From the NCBI GenBank assembly GCA_902774905.1, contig CACYKF010000008.1, positions 1-46,593 of the forward strand: a DNA stretch of 46,593 nucleotides, in the 5' to 3' direction. This document shows, in pieces, positions 1-10,100 of the stretch. The stretch is from an uncultured bacterium (GTDB lineage Bacteria; Cyanobacteriota; Vampirovibrionia; Gastranaerophilales; Gastranaerophilaceae). Under the pieces are notes generated by a model. That model searched no databases, was not told the DNA's origin, and saw only the letters and a list, made by a program, of their open reading frames with translations. How positions within the stretch are numbered: position 1 is the stretch's first letter; each line of letters begins with the position of its first letter. Position numbers and translations under genes: made by a program.

Positions 1-49
1 AAGCACGCCGCCAGCGTTCGTCCTGAGCCAGGATCAAACTCTCCATTGT
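1..49 (-). rRNA. rrs: 16S ribosomal RNA, 5' end only (partial)
   Basis: The reverse complement contains the universal 16S start AGAGTTTGATCCTGGCTCAG followed by GACGAACGCTGGCGGCG. By alignment to the E. coli 5' end the mature RNA should start near position 49. The rest of the gene lies beyond the left edge. A short hairpin (CCTATCT/AGATAGG, 67-83) sits just upstream and may belong to the precursor processing stem. Confidence 0.97.
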
Positions 50-335
50 CAGAAAGTTATGTCCTTCCTATCTCTAAGATAGGTTTGACTCGTTTTATCT
101 GAACACTTGCGTGTTCTGTCCTTTTGTGAATCATTTTTACGAAATTAACAAGTATTTTTGTCACTTATGAAAATTTTATTCTTCGCTTGCGCTTGAAATT
201 AAATCCTCATAAATCGTTTTCAGCTATTCTGTTTTCAATGTTCAATTTTTTCGTGTCACCAACGCTTCGGGTTCTTATACAACCCGTCCGCTGTTGGGGC
301 AAACAAAAACCAAGTATTTATACCTCGGTTTCTCT

Positions 336-363
336 ATCCTACTACAACAATTTTTATTGTCAA
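336..363 (-). promoter_or_regulatory. rRNA operon promoter P2 (sigma-70 type)
   Basis: On the minus strand a perfect TTGACA is followed after 16 nt by TAGGAT. It is the promoter closer to the 16S gene and would give a leader of about 280 nt. Confidence 0.5.
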
Positions 364-440
364 GCAGTTTTTTAAATAAATTTTAAAAATTTTGCTATTT
401 ATATTTTCAAAAATTTATTCCATGCCAATGCACATTTACT

Positions 441-469
441 ATTTTAATTCAGAAAAAAATGAAAGTCAA
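441..469 (-). promoter_or_regulatory. rRNA operon promoter P1 (sigma-70 type)
   Basis: On the minus strand TTGACT is followed after exactly 17 nt by TAAAAT. It points at the 16S gene about 390 nt downstream. Its -35 is preceded by GC, as in the second promoter at 336-363 (both read GCTTGAC), which suggests tandem rRNA promoters. Confidence 0.6.
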
Positions 470-512
470 GCATTTTTTTATTTTGTTTATATTAATTATA
501 TTAATATATTTA

Positions 513-521
513 TGCTAAAAT
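513..521 (+). promoter_or_regulatory. purB extended -10 promoter, probably leaderless
   Basis: TGCTAAAAT is an extended -10 element (TG-n-TAAAAT) ending 9 nt before the purB ATG. The -35 region is poor (TTAATT at 18 nt). Transcription would begin at or just before the start codon, and no Shine-Dalgarno sequence is present. Confidence 0.5.
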
Positions 522-530
522 ATTTTCGTT

Positions 531-1823
531 ATGATAGACAGATATTCAAGAAAAGAAATGGCTGAAATTTGGACTTTAGAGTCCAAGTTCCAATATTATT
601 TAAATGTAGAACTTGCAGTTTGTGATGCGTACGCACAAGTCGGGAGCATTTCAAAAGAAATTGCACAGGAAATTCGCAAAAAAGCAAATTTTAGCGTAGA
701 ACGTATTGATGAGATTGAACGTGAAGTAAAGCATGATGTCATAGCGTTTTTAACATGCGTAAACGAAAGTCTTGGAGATTTAGGCAGGTATGTTCATGTC
801 GGAATGACAAGTTCTGATGTTATAGACACTGCTTTTGCTCTGCAAATTCAAGACAGCGCAAAAATTATACTTAAAGATTTGAATACCGTAATCGAAACAT
901 TAAAAAAACTTGCAAATGAACATAAAAATACAATTTGCATAGGCAGAAGTCATGGTATTCATGCCGAAGTCATGACTTTTGGGATAAAACTTTGTAATTG
1001 GATTGACATATTAGAAAGGCAAAAAGAAAATCTTGAACAGGCAACAGAACAAATTCGTGTAGGGCAAATTTCCGGTCCTGTCGGGACATATAGTAATATT
1101 CCCCCTGAAATAGAAGAAATTACATGTAAAAATCTCGGTTTGAAGCCGGCAAGAATTTCAACCCAAATTATTGCCCGTGATTATCACGCACATTTTATGC
1201 AGGCTTTGGCTCTCATTGCAACAGTAATCGAGCAATTTGCAACTGAAATTCGCCACTTGCAAAGAACTGAAGTTCTGGAACTTGAAGAAGGATTTTCTAA
1301 AGGGCAAAAGGGGTCTTCGGCCATGCCTCATAAGAAAAATCCGGTTTTGAGCGAAAATTTATGCGGGCTTTCAAGGGTTGTAAGGTCAAATTCGGTTGCA
1401 GCAATGGAAAATGTTGCACTTTGGCACGAAAGAGATATTTCACACAGTTCGGCAGAAAGAATTATTTTTCCTGACAGCCTGACTTTAGTTGATTTTATGC
1501 TGAACAGATTTAACAACATAATGGAAAATATTGTTGTCCACAAAGACAATATGCTTTTACACAGCGAAGAATTTGGCGGGATTGTATATTCGCAAAAAAT
1601 GTTACTCTCTCTTGTTGCAAAAGGGCTTTCAAGAGAAGATGCTTATAAAATTGTCCAAAAAAATGCACTTAACGCTTTTGAAAATCATGGAAATTTCAAA
1701 CAAAATGTACTTTGTGACAATGAAGTTACAAAATACTTAACACCTGAAGAAATTGAACAAATCTTTAATCCTCAAGAATTTTTGAAAAATATTGACCACA
1801 TTTATAAAAGAGTTTTAGAATAA
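531..1823 (+). CDS. purB: Adenylosuccinate lyase
   Basis: This cytosolic enzyme cleaves SAICAR and adenylosuccinate, releasing fumarate, in purine synthesis. The 430-aa product matches family length and collinear family sequence from MIDRYSRKEM to the C-terminus. The fumarase/aspartase superfamily signature GSSAMPHKKNP is present near residues 263-273, and WHERDISHSSAERI follows, as is typical of the short (B. subtilis-like) PurB type. The start at 531 is favoured because bacterial PurB proteins begin with the same M-I-x-R-Y-S sequence. No Shine-Dalgarno precedes it, and a -10 element lies only 9 nt upstream. The gene is monocistronic, ending in a strong terminator, and diverges from the rRNA promoters. 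Confidence 0.96.
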   Translation: MIDRYSRKEMAEIWTLESKFQYYLNVELAVCDAYAQVGSISKEIAQEIRKKANFSVERIDEIEREVKHDVIAFLTCVNESLGDLGRYVHVGMTSSDVIDTAFALQIQDSAKIILKDLNTVIETLKKLANEHKNTICIGRSHGIHAEVMTFGIKLCNWIDILERQKENLEQATEQIRVGQISGPVGTYSNIPPEIEEITCKNLGLKPARISTQIIARDYHAHFMQALALIATVIEQFATEIRHLQRTEVLELEEGFSKGQKGSSAMPHKKNPVLSENLCGLSRVVRSNSVAAMENVALWHERDISHSSAERIIFPDSLTLVDFMLNRFNNIMENIVVHKDNMLLHSEEFGGIVYSQKMLLSLVAKGLSREDAYKIVQKNALNAFENHGNFKQNVLCDNEVTKYLTPEEIEQIFNPQEFLKNIDHIYKRVLE

Positions 1824-1827
1824 AAAA

Positions 1828-1855
1828 CAGGACAGATAAAATCTGTCCTGCTTTT
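1828..1855. terminator. Bidirectional Rho-independent terminator
   Basis: A perfect 10-bp stem (CAGGACAGAT/ATCTGTCCTG) with a 3-nt loop is flanked by A-rich and T-rich sides. It sits between the convergent ends of purB and the 115-aa gene. Confidence 0.85.
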
Positions 1856-1878
1856 ATAATTTATTCTATTTTTATTTT

Positions 1879-2226
1879 TTAACTTGCGGCATTTGGAGTA
1901 TTGGGACTTTTGTATTCAATCCCCATATCTTTTAGAGTTTTTATAAAGTTTTCCGCACACAATCTTTGCGCTTCAGGAGGCACAATTCTCAATATCTCAA
2001 CCGTTTTTGAAATAACAGGATCCTTATCATACCATCTGTTATTTGCATTAACAGGTTTCACCATTGCATAAAATTTATCTATAGTTTCTTTGGAAACTTT
2101 TTCTTCGATTTTTTGTAAGAATATTTCCGCCTGCGCCTTTAATTCGGTTTGATAATTTCTTAACAAATCGATTACTTCCAACAATAACGGGTCATGATCG
2201 TACCAACGCTTATAAGTAGGACTCAT
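1879..2226 (-). CDS. Hypothetical protein with duplicated RWYDxDP motif
   Basis: I do not recognise this 115-aa cytosolic protein. It contains two copies of a unit: RWYDHDP at residues 7-13 followed by LLLEVIDLLRNY, and RWYDKDP at 64-70 followed by VISKTVEILRIV. The copies are about 57 residues apart, so the protein looks like an internal duplication of a small helical module. The start ATG lies inside the 3' end of murA (17-nt overlap) with GGAGG 9 nt upstream, so translation is probably coupled to murA. It has no signal peptide or membrane segment. Confidence 0.75.
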   Translation of the reverse strand: MSPTYKRWYDHDPLLLEVIDLLRNYQTELKAQAEIFLQKIEEKVSKETIDKFYAMVKPVNANNRWYDKDPVISKTVEILRIVPPEAQRLCAENFIKTLKDMGIEYKSPNTPNAAS

Positions 2227-3526
2227 TATGTTTAGCCTCCGTTAGGTTTAGGGAATTTTCGTCTTTTCTTTCTATCTTCCCTCCCAACAATCTTATCTTA
2301 TTTTCAAAATTTTCGTATCCTCTATCTATATGATGTATTTTTTCAACGATAGATTCGCCATCAGCCATCAATGCCGCAACAACAAGAGCCGCACCTGCAC
2401 GCAAATCGCTGGCTGTCAGATTTGTACCCGATAATTTTTTCACCCCTTTGATAATTGCATGGTTTCTGTCCTGATGAATATCTGCACCCATTCTGTTTAA
2501 ATCCGGAACCTGCATAAAGCGGTTTTCATACAAACTTTCGGTAATAATACCCACTCCGTTTGCAGTTGTCAAAAGCACCATCGCCATTGATTGCAAATCT
2601 GTCGGGAACCCGGGGTAAGGCTGAGTAATATAATTTATTGAACTCAATCTGTTTTTACAACTTACTTCCATTGATGTCGGATCTAAAAGTTTAATATTAG
2701 CACCCATTTTTAACAATTTATTAGTGTAAAAAGTCAAATGCGCAGGATAAATATTTCTTATAATCCCTTTGCCTTTAGTTGCAATAATGGCAGTCATATA
2801 GGTACCCGCTTCAATTCGGTCAGGAATCGTTGTGTATTCAATCGAATGTAAATGGTCGGGTTTGACACCATTAATAATAATTTCAGAAGTACCTGCACCA
2901 TTTACATCTGCACCCATTGTATTTAAAAAGTTTGCCAAATCAATAATTTCAGGTTCTTGTGCAGCATTTTGAATACGAGTTGAACCTTCTGCCAAAACAG
3001 ATGCGAGCATTATGTTTTCGGTTGCACCTACTGACGGGATATCAAGATAAACTTCCGCGCCGACAAGTCTATTCGCCTTTGCTATTACATAGCCGTTTTC
3101 AATTTTTATTTTTGCACCCAAAGCCTCAAGACCTTTGATATGAAAATCAACTCTGCGTTCACCTATTGCACATCCGCCGGGCATTGCAACCTTTGCTTCA
3201 CGGCAACGGGAAACTAATGCACCCAAAACTACAAATGATGCCCTCATTTTGCTGACCAACTCATAAGTTGCAGTTACACTTGTTAATTCACTTGCATCAA
3301 TTACAACCGATTTTTCTTTCCTGTTGTAATCTATTTTTGCACCAAGTTGTTCTACAACCTTAAGCATTATATCAACATCGGTTAATTCCGGTACATTATA
3401 AATTTTAGTCGAACCCTTGACTAACAGAGCCGCTGCAATGAGTTTGAGAACAGAATTTTTTGCTCCGCCTATCTGTACTTCGCCTTTTAATGGGGTTCCA
3501 CCTTTTATATAAAACTTTTGAGCCAA
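2210..3526 (-). CDS. murA: UDP-N-acetylglucosamine 1-carboxyvinyltransferase
   Basis: MurA transfers enolpyruvate from PEP to UDP-GlcNAc, the first committed step of peptidoglycan synthesis in the cytosol. Counting from the TTG start at 3526, the product is 438 aa. The expected residues are present: Lys24 in GGAKNSVLK, the PEP-binding catalytic cysteine (Cys119) in MPGGCAIGERRVDFHI, and the catalytic Asp310 in PGFPTDLQSM. Cysteine at 119 predicts fosfomycin sensitivity at the target. I chose the TTG at 3526 because GGAGG lies 5 nt upstream; an in-frame TTG at 3538 overlaps that Shine-Dalgarno. The downstream 115-aa gene overlaps its stop. Confidence 0.95.
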   Translation of the reverse strand: MAQKFYIKGGTPLKGEVQIGGAKNSVLKLIAAALLVKGSTKIYNVPELTDVDIMLKVVEQLGAKIDYNRKEKSVVIDASELTSVTATYELVSKMRASFVVLGALVSRCREAKVAMPGGCAIGERRVDFHIKGLEALGAKIKIENGYVIAKANRLVGAEVYLDIPSVGATENIMLASVLAEGSTRIQNAAQEPEIIDLANFLNTMGADVNGAGTSEIIINGVKPDHLHSIEYTTIPDRIEAGTYMTAIIATKGKGIIRNIYPAHLTFYTNKLLKMGANIKLLDPTSMEVSCKNRLSSINYITQPYPGFPTDLQSMAMVLLTTANGVGIITESLYENRFMQVPDLNRMGADIHQDRNHAIIKGVKKLSGTNLTASDLRAGAALVVAALMADGESIVEKIHHIDRGYENFENKIRLLGGKIERKDENSLNLTEAKHNESYL

Positions 3527-3666
3527 TTTCGCCTCCAAAAGAAATTATCTACATATCCTACAATATATCATAATACAATCTTATGAGTTTGATGTAAATA
3601 AATTACAATATGTAAAGAAAAAAGACATTAAGACGATGAGTTTTAAAATTATTATCAAGTTATTTG

Positions 3667-3680
3667 TGAATCGTGAGTCG
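3667..3680. repeat. Degenerate heptad repeat (2 units)
   Basis: TGAATCG TGAGTCG lies just outside the 3' end of the GH57 gene. It belongs to the TGARTNG heptad family seen at four other sites in this window. Confidence 0.5.
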
Positions 3681-3683
3681 TAT

Positions 3684-6182
3684 TTAAACACTAACCAACT
3701 TATCAAGTTTCATACGATAAAAGTCTACATTGATGTTAAGTTTTTCTCCGATAGATAAAAGCACATTGACAAAATCCACATCCTTTTGATTTGGTTCATG
3801 AGCATAATTGTCTATAATATCGCCAATTCTGTGGTAAATTTTGTTGTAATAAATATTTTGCGCCTCAGCCATATCAATATTGAGTTCAAGTTTTTCAATA
3901 ATTGAGAACAAGTCAGCAACCGCATCAGCCTGACGGGCTTCAAAACTCTTGGTCAAGCGATTAAGATTCGTAATAACTTTTTTTGCAAAATTCTTATTAG
4001 ATGGCATTTTATCAATATCAATACCCATCTTTTTCGCTTCATAGTTTATAGCCATAATCTGCTGAATAACATTCTCATCAACAAAACCGGAACTGTCTTT
4101 TAAAAGTTCATTGTATCTGTGACTCAATGTATAACCGGCACTGATTTTAAATTCTTTCGGAATTTCAAGCCCCAAACTTTGCATATGATAAATGGAACTC
4201 TTGCCCTGATCATACATTTCTTCATATCTTGTAGCAAATTTCTTTAATTGGTCTTTCAAAAGAATCTGCAAAATTTTCTTTCTTTCTTCGATAAATATAT
4301 CCTTCAAAGTAAAATATTCTTTACCGAATTTTTCGTCTAATGCGCGAATAATTTCTGTTTGAGGATAAAGAACAAATGTTTTTATCAAAGTGTTTTTAAG
4401 TTCGTTATAATCCTCATTGGAAGAAAATTCTTTTATGGCACAGTGAAAATCTCCGTCAGCGTATTGCATAAGCGCAAATACAAGATTTGATTTTTGCAGG
4501 GTAATTTTTGATGTAACCTCAATATTACCCACAACAAGATTTGAATTGCCTTTTTCAACTGTCTGGTAATTATTGCGCTGAACTTTGTAGCAATAAACAT
4601 CTTCTTCATCTTCAAATTCCTGATACAAAGATGAAATAGCCCACAATGCTGCAACTTCTTTCAGACTTACAACAGACGGTTTTACCCATTTTTCGTAAAT
4701 ATCTTTCCCTGTACCGTGTTCTTTTATGTTGCTTTTTGCTTCATCAAGAATATTTAAAAACGGGGTTTCTATATCTTCACTGCTGAAGTTTGATGCAAGT
4801 TGCATTGCTCTTGCCGCATATTTCATAATCTGAACGGTTTCAATTCCGGAAATTTCATTAAAGAACCAACCGCAACTTGTATACATAAGCATTGCTTGTC
4901 TTTGCATTTCCAAAAGTTCCATCCCTCTGACTTTTTCGGTTTCAGTTAAATCCGGACGGAAATTTGCTTTTTGAAAACTTTTTATGACAGAGTTATTACG
5001 GTTTAAAACAACATCAATGTATTTGTTGCGAACTTCCCACGCACTATCATTGAAATACTTTTTACCTTCATTTTCAAAAATAATTGCAAGTTTATCTCTC
5101 AAAAAATCAAGCGCATCTCTTAACGGTTTTCTCCATTTTTGGTTCCACCCCGGCTGACCGCCTGTTGAACATCCGCAGTCTTCCTTCCATCTGCCGACAC
5201 CATGGAAACAACTCCAGGATGATGCCTGTTTTATGTCTGCTTCATAATCGCTTTCATATTTTTCAAGATATTCACCATAATTGGTAATCTTAAATCCTTC
5301 TGATTCAGCCTTAATTTTAAGGACATAAGATAATGCCATATCGCCAAATTTTGTATGATGTCCGTAACTTTCGCCATCCGTTGCAATATTAACTAATTGC
5401 GGATAATTTCTTGATTCTGATATACCCTCTTTTAATCTGCGTATAAATTTGTTTCCGTCTTTTAAAAGTTCATCAAAAGCAACCGAACGGGAGATTGCAC
5501 CGTCATAGAAAAATAAATTTATTGATTTTTCAGGTGCGGATTTGATTATATATTTGTAACTTCTTGCAGGGTCGATATTGCCCCAACTGACATCCTGCCA
5601 GTCTTTATTACCGTTTTTGCGAATTTTTAACGCCTGATACGGAGAAAGTATGGTAAATTTAATTCCGTTATCCGTTAAAATTCTCAATGTATCATCATCT
5701 ACGGCAGTTTCAGCAAGCCACATTCCTTCGGGTTTTCTGCCAAAACGATATTCAAAATCACGAATTCCCCATTTTATTTGAGTTTCTTTGTCATGTTCAT
5801 TTGCAAGAGGCATAATTATATGGTTATAAACCTGCGCAATTGCGTTGCCATGCCCATTGTGCTCGGAAACACTTACGATATCCGCCTTTATAATTCTTTC
5901 ATAAGTCAAAGGTGCATAAATTTCCATCCATGACAAAAGCGTAGGACCGAAATTGAAACTCATTCTTTCATAATTATTAACGATATCAAGAATTTTATTT
6001 CTGCTGTCAACAACTCTTGACACAGAATTAGGCGTGTAGCATTCGCTACAAACCCTTTCATTCCAATCGTGGCAAGGCAACGCGCTTTCCTGCAACTCTA
6101 TTGCTTCAAGCCAGGGATTTTCTCTCGGCGGTTGATAAAAGTGACCATGTATCGTTAAAAATATCTCTTTTTTTTCTTCCAT
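3684..6182 (-). CDS. GH57-family glycoside hydrolase with DUF3536
   Basis: The 832-aa protein has a GH57 (alpha-amylase/alpha-mannosidase-like) fold in its N-terminal half. Seen motifs are HGHFYQPPRENPW near residue 12, the HNGHGNAIAQVYNH segment, MWLAETAVDDDTL with the likely nucleophile Glu158, and ATDGESYGHHT around 268-276 carrying the candidate acid Asp269. These are followed by a cysteine-rich stretch (SCFHGVGRWKEDCGCSTGG, about 324-342) typical of DUF3536 proteins. No signal peptide is visible, so it likely acts on cytosolic alpha-glucan such as glycogen; the exact substrate is unknown. The gene is flanked on both sides by heptad repeats. Confidence 0.85.
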   Translation of the reverse strand: MEEKKEIFLTIHGHFYQPPRENPWLEAIELQESALPCHDWNERVCSECYTPNSVSRVVDSRNKILDIVNNYERMSFNFGPTLLSWMEIYAPLTYERIIKADIVSVSEHNGHGNAIAQVYNHIIMPLANEHDKETQIKWGIRDFEYRFGRKPEGMWLAETAVDDDTLRILTDNGIKFTILSPYQALKIRKNGNKDWQDVSWGNIDPARSYKYIIKSAPEKSINLFFYDGAISRSVAFDELLKDGNKFIRRLKEGISESRNYPQLVNIATDGESYGHHTKFGDMALSYVLKIKAESEGFKITNYGEYLEKYESDYEADIKQASSWSCFHGVGRWKEDCGCSTGGQPGWNQKWRKPLRDALDFLRDKLAIIFENEGKKYFNDSAWEVRNKYIDVVLNRNNSVIKSFQKANFRPDLTETEKVRGMELLEMQRQAMLMYTSCGWFFNEISGIETVQIMKYAARAMQLASNFSSEDIETPFLNILDEAKSNIKEHGTGKDIYEKWVKPSVVSLKEVAALWAISSLYQEFEDEEDVYCYKVQRNNYQTVEKGNSNLVVGNIEVTSKITLQKSNLVFALMQYADGDFHCAIKEFSSNEDYNELKNTLIKTFVLYPQTEIIRALDEKFGKEYFTLKDIFIEERKKILQILLKDQLKKFATRYEEMYDQGKSSIYHMQSLGLEIPKEFKISAGYTLSHRYNELLKDSSGFVDENVIQQIMAINYEAKKMGIDIDKMPSNKNFAKKVITNLNRLTKSFEARQADAVADLFSIIEKLELNIDMAEAQNIYYNKIYHRIGDIIDNYAHEPNQKDVDFVNVLLSIGEKLNINVDFYRMKLDKLVSV

Positions 6183-6197
6183 AATTATTCCATTTCG

Positions 6198-6225
6198 TGA
6201 ATCGTGAGTTGCGAGTTGTGAATTG
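6198..6225. repeat. Degenerate heptad repeat (4 units)
   Basis: Four consecutive heptads TGAATCG, TGAGTTG, CGAGTTG, TGAATTG lie just upstream of the GH57 start codon. They are in phase with no gap. Confidence 0.65.
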
Positions 6226-6286
6226 ACCTTTACAAATTTGTTGGTTGTAAAATGTGAGATAGCACTGATAACTACTATTCACATTT

Positions 6287-6787
6287 TTATTCTAACACAT
6301 TTTCCTCTTTTTTAGGCGGATTTTTCTTTGTAATGACTTTTAAGCCATCAACATCAAGCCACGCATCACCAAGCGCAGTCGAGAATACACGCCCCGTAAA
6401 TTCGATTTCATCACCTGCATCAAGACTTATATTTTTTTCTGCAAGTTCTTTTTTGAGAAAAATTTTCATTTCCGAAAGCGGGATATTGTGATTTTCGACA
6501 TCAGGTCTTTGGATGAGAATAGAAATATACTTATCTGAAGCCCTCAAAGCCGCAGGATAGTCAAGACCTAAGGTTGAAAACTTATCAAATTTTGCTTTTA
6601 TGCGAATATTTCGGTGCAGATATTTGAACGGACTTGCCACAACATCAAGCGCATTGACAGTGGTATATTGTACCGCCGAATTTGCCGCAACTGTTTTTGA
6701 AACAGTTGAAGATGTTGTCTGAGAATAAACTCCCGCACCAACTCCTAAACTTATAACCAATGCTAAAATTATACTGATTTTTTTCAT
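6287..6787 (-). CDS. Secreted/periplasmic hypothetical protein, OB-fold-like
   Basis: The 166-aa product begins with a clear signal peptide (MKKISIILALVISLGVGAGVYS). The mature part has alternating beta segments around FKYLHRNIRIKAKFDKFS, a lysine-rich helix, and DEIEFTGRVFSTALGDAWLDVDGLK. That pattern resembles small OB-fold proteins of the periplasm. This fold guess is an inference; no catalytic motif is visible. A good ribosome binding site (AGAGG, 5 nt before ATG) supports the start. Confidence 0.7.
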   Translation of the reverse strand: MKKISIILALVISLGVGAGVYSQTTSSTVSKTVAANSAVQYTTVNALDVVASPFKYLHRNIRIKAKFDKFSTLGLDYPAALRASDKYISILIQRPDVENHNIPLSEMKIFLKKELAEKNISLDAGDEIEFTGRVFSTALGDAWLDVDGLKVITKKNPPKKEENVLE

Positions 6788-6915
6788 ATTAACCTCTTAT
6801 TTAATGTCTATATCCCACAGTTTAACACACAAATAACAATAATTGTACTGCCTTATTATATATTATCTTTTTTTGTTAAAAAGTCAAAGGGATTAAGAAA
6901 GGGAACGATAAATTC

Positions 6916-6972
6916 GTGAGTTGGGCTTTCAGCCCAACGAAGGACATTGGGATAGGATGAACCCCAACTTAC
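6916..6972. repeat. Palindromic dispersed repeat, copy 1 (diverged)
   Basis: The left hairpin GTTGGGCT/AGCCCAAC is followed by a degraded right hairpin ending CCCCAACTTAC. It matches the better-preserved copies at 26801-26856 and 37489-37544. The outer edges are complementary (GTGAGTTGGG against CCCCAACTTAC). Confidence 0.75.
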
Positions 6973-6991
6973 TTATTAATCTCGTAAAAGT

Positions 6992-7019
6992 CTATTCACT
7001 ATTCACAATTCACTACTCA
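6992..7019. repeat. Degenerate heptad repeat (4 units, inverse orientation)
   Basis: CTATTCA CTATTCA CAATTCA CTACTCA are four in-phase heptads, the complement of the TGAATAG family seen elsewhere. They lie between repeat copy 1 and the SNF2 promoter, so the 360-nt gap 6788-7147 holds two repeats and a promoter but no gene. Confidence 0.65.
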
Positions 7020-7034
7020 CTTAATTTTCCCCTC

Positions 7035-7063
7035 TTGCATTTTATAAAATTTGCATGTATAAT
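7035..7063 (+). promoter_or_regulatory. Sigma-70 promoter of the SNF2 gene
   Basis: TTGCAT and a perfect TATAAT are separated by exactly 17 nt. The predicted start lies about 78 nt before the ATG, so the leader is fairly long. Confidence 0.65.
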
Positions 7064-7147
7064 CGTTGTGAAGGGTGAAGAGATTATAGATTTTTAAGTT
7101 ATCTATTAGGTTATTTACAGCCCTTGGAAAGAGATATACTCCGGTAG

Positions 7148-10100
7148 ATGAGTACAACAGAATTTAATTACAAGTATATTAAAGAAAATTCAAGTGCGGG
7201 AAGTTGGCGCAGAGGCTACGAATACCATTTAAAAGATATGGTATATGACAATTATCCCGAAAAGAATTTTTATATGGGCAAGGTCAAAGGAAACTTTCAA
7301 GACCATTATAATACTGACCTGATTTTTAAGAAAAATAAAGTTGAAGCAAGATGTAACTGTCCTTTAAAGGAAGAATGGTGCAAACACGCCGTTGCGGTAG
7401 CACTAAAAGCTATTGATGCTCACGCTTATGAAGATTGGCTTTCTACAAAATTCGGAATGGAATTTGATTTCCCTGACGAAAACACCGCACTGACAGAACA
7501 ACCGCAGGGAAGTTACATTTTCCATTTTAATTCAAAACGAAAAGCAAACTTTTTCTCTGTTTTGGTTCGCTCAAGAGAAACAGGCAAAATCATAAGACAA
7601 ATCGAACCGCTTTTCAGAGCAATTTTAGAAGCGCAAAGACAGGATAAAAATTTTGAACTGAATGACTCTCAAAAAATCGAATTTTTGATATTCAAAGAAC
7701 TTTTGCAGATTTCAAGACAGGATAAAAAAGCAGGCTGGTATGATGTTCCGATAGCAAAATTCGGCTCAATATTTCCGCTTCTTGCAAAGGCTGACGAAGT
7801 ATTAGACGAACGCACAAAAGAGCGTCTGAAATTTATGGACGAAGAATGGAAACTTGTTCTTTATGTCAATAAATCACAGACTCCGGGAACTTTATTATTG
7901 TCTTTGGAATGGCAAAGACCTGACAGAGATGATGTTTATCCGTTTGAAGAAGTCAGATATTTTTCAAGACATTTAAAATGGGGCAGATACAAAAATGTGA
8001 TGTTTCCGACAAATGTTGCGATTCAGTCTTTACCGCAAAGCATTACAAAAGCATCATTTACAGACTTAAAAGATGCAGAATGCGGAAAATTTATCTATGA
8101 AGATTTGCCAAAACTTCGTGAAGTGATGGATGTTGTAATAGATGATGAAATTTCACAACTCATGCTTGAAGAGCGTCCGCCAATTAATGTTGTGACAATG
8201 GGTATAGATTATGACCAAAGTTTAAAAGCAGAATTGAATTTCGAATATGATGGGGTTAGAGTACCGTATTCAAAGACTGCGCAGGACAAAGCACCGTATA
8301 TTACGGTCAAAAAACCTGATTCTGATGTAATTTATTGGGTAAAGAGAAACTTAAAACACGAAAACGAAGCCTACGCAATGCTTTTGGCATGTAAATTTGT
8401 TCCTATGCAGACAAACAATTTGGCTTTGGAAAAAGAAACTGCGATAGATTTTTATAATTATTATTTAAAACAGGCAGGCGAAGGCTGGAAATTTGAAGAA
8501 AAAGACGATATGTCATTTTTCAAAATTATGGAAAATCCATTCAAACTTTGTGCGCAGATTGATTTTTCAAAGGAACAACCGGACAGTTTTGATGTAAAAA
8601 TATTCGGTCAGGTCGGAGAGGAAATCATTGATTTTGACGAAATTTATGATACCGCTTTAAAAGACGAAAAATATTCAAGAATCAGAAGCAACGGTTTTGT
8701 TGAATATCCTGTTCAGAGTATTTATGCAATGATGCGTACATTCAACTCTTTTGATGTTTACCGCAACGAAGATAACACATTTACAGTAAAAACATTCAGA
8801 GCAGGTTTGATTAACGAACTCAAAAATCTTGGAATTGAACTGATTTTGAGTGACAAATTTAAAGAATTTTGGGATCAGATGTCCACATTCTCAACTTCTG
8901 AAAATCTTGAACTGCCTAAAGGAATTAATGCCGATTTCCGTGAATATCAGTTAAAAGGCTTCGGCTGGTTGTGGTTTATGTATAAATACGGTTTGAATGG
9001 AATTTTGGCTGATGATATGGGTTTGGGTAAAACTTTGCAGGCACTTACTGCCGTACAAAAGGCAAAAGAAGTTGACGGACCAATGCCGACACTTGTAATT
9101 GCACCTACAACGGTTGTATTTAACTGGGAAAACGAAATTCAAAAATTTGCACCCGAACTCACATGTTTAAAACTTCAGGGGGGAGAAAGAAAACAATTTT
9201 TCAAAAAAATTCCTGAGTATGATGTCGTAATTACAAGTTACGCACTTGTCCGACGAGATATTGAAAAATTAAAAGATATCAATTTCAGATATATAATTCT
9301 TGATGAATCGCAAAATATTAAAAATGCGACTTCTCAAACTGCAATAGCGGTAAAACGACTTCAATCAATGCATAAATTGGCACTTTCAGGTACACCGATT
9401 GAAAATAAACTTGAAGAATTGTGGAGTGTATTTGATTTCTTAATGCCGGGATTTTTGTTCTCAATGGCTGATTTTAATTCGCATTATGTCAATCCGATTA
9501 TGGAACGCCATGACAAAGTTGTTGAAAAGCGTCTGAAATTGCAGATTTATCCGTTTATCTTGCGTCGTATGAAACGAGATGTTGCAAAAGATCTTCCTGA
9601 TAAGGTTGAAAATGTTGCGTACTGCGAAATGACAGATGACCAAAGAGATTTCTATCTACAGGTCCTTGATTCAACTAAAGAAGAATTGTTCAAATCTATT
9701 GAGCAAAACGGACTTGAAAAGAGCAGAATGTCTATCTTCTCGGCACTTCTGCGTATGCGTCAGATTTGCTGTCACCCAAGACTTTATGATAAAGACAATG
9801 TTAAAAATATTATTTCATCAGGCAAATTTGAAAAACTTAAATCAATGCTTGAAGAAATTGTATCGGAAGGTCACAGAATTTTGTTATTCTCTCAATTTGT
9901 CAATATGCTTGATATTATTAAGGCTTGGCTTGACAGGGAAGGCATCAAGTATGAATATCTGACGGGTAAAACAAAAGACCGTAAAGAAGCCGTTGACAGA
10001 TTTAATAATGACCCGACAATACCGATATTCTTAATCAGTTTAAAAGCCGGCGGTACAGGTTTGAACCTTACAGGGGCGGATTATGTAATCCATTACGACC

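Larger units (their letters stand above)
50..530 (-). other. rRNA leader and divergent promoter region, no gene
   Basis: This 481-nt AT-rich stretch separates the 16S gene from purB. It holds two sigma-70-type promoters reading toward the 16S gene, a hairpin at 67-83, and the purB promoter at its right end. The only open frame (187-375, plus) has no ribosome binding site and no family resemblance, so I do not call a gene here. Confidence 0.7.

Noticed and set aside
187..375. 62-aa plus-strand frame in the rRNA leader
   Set aside because: It lies in the antisense of the rRNA leader, without a ribosome binding site.
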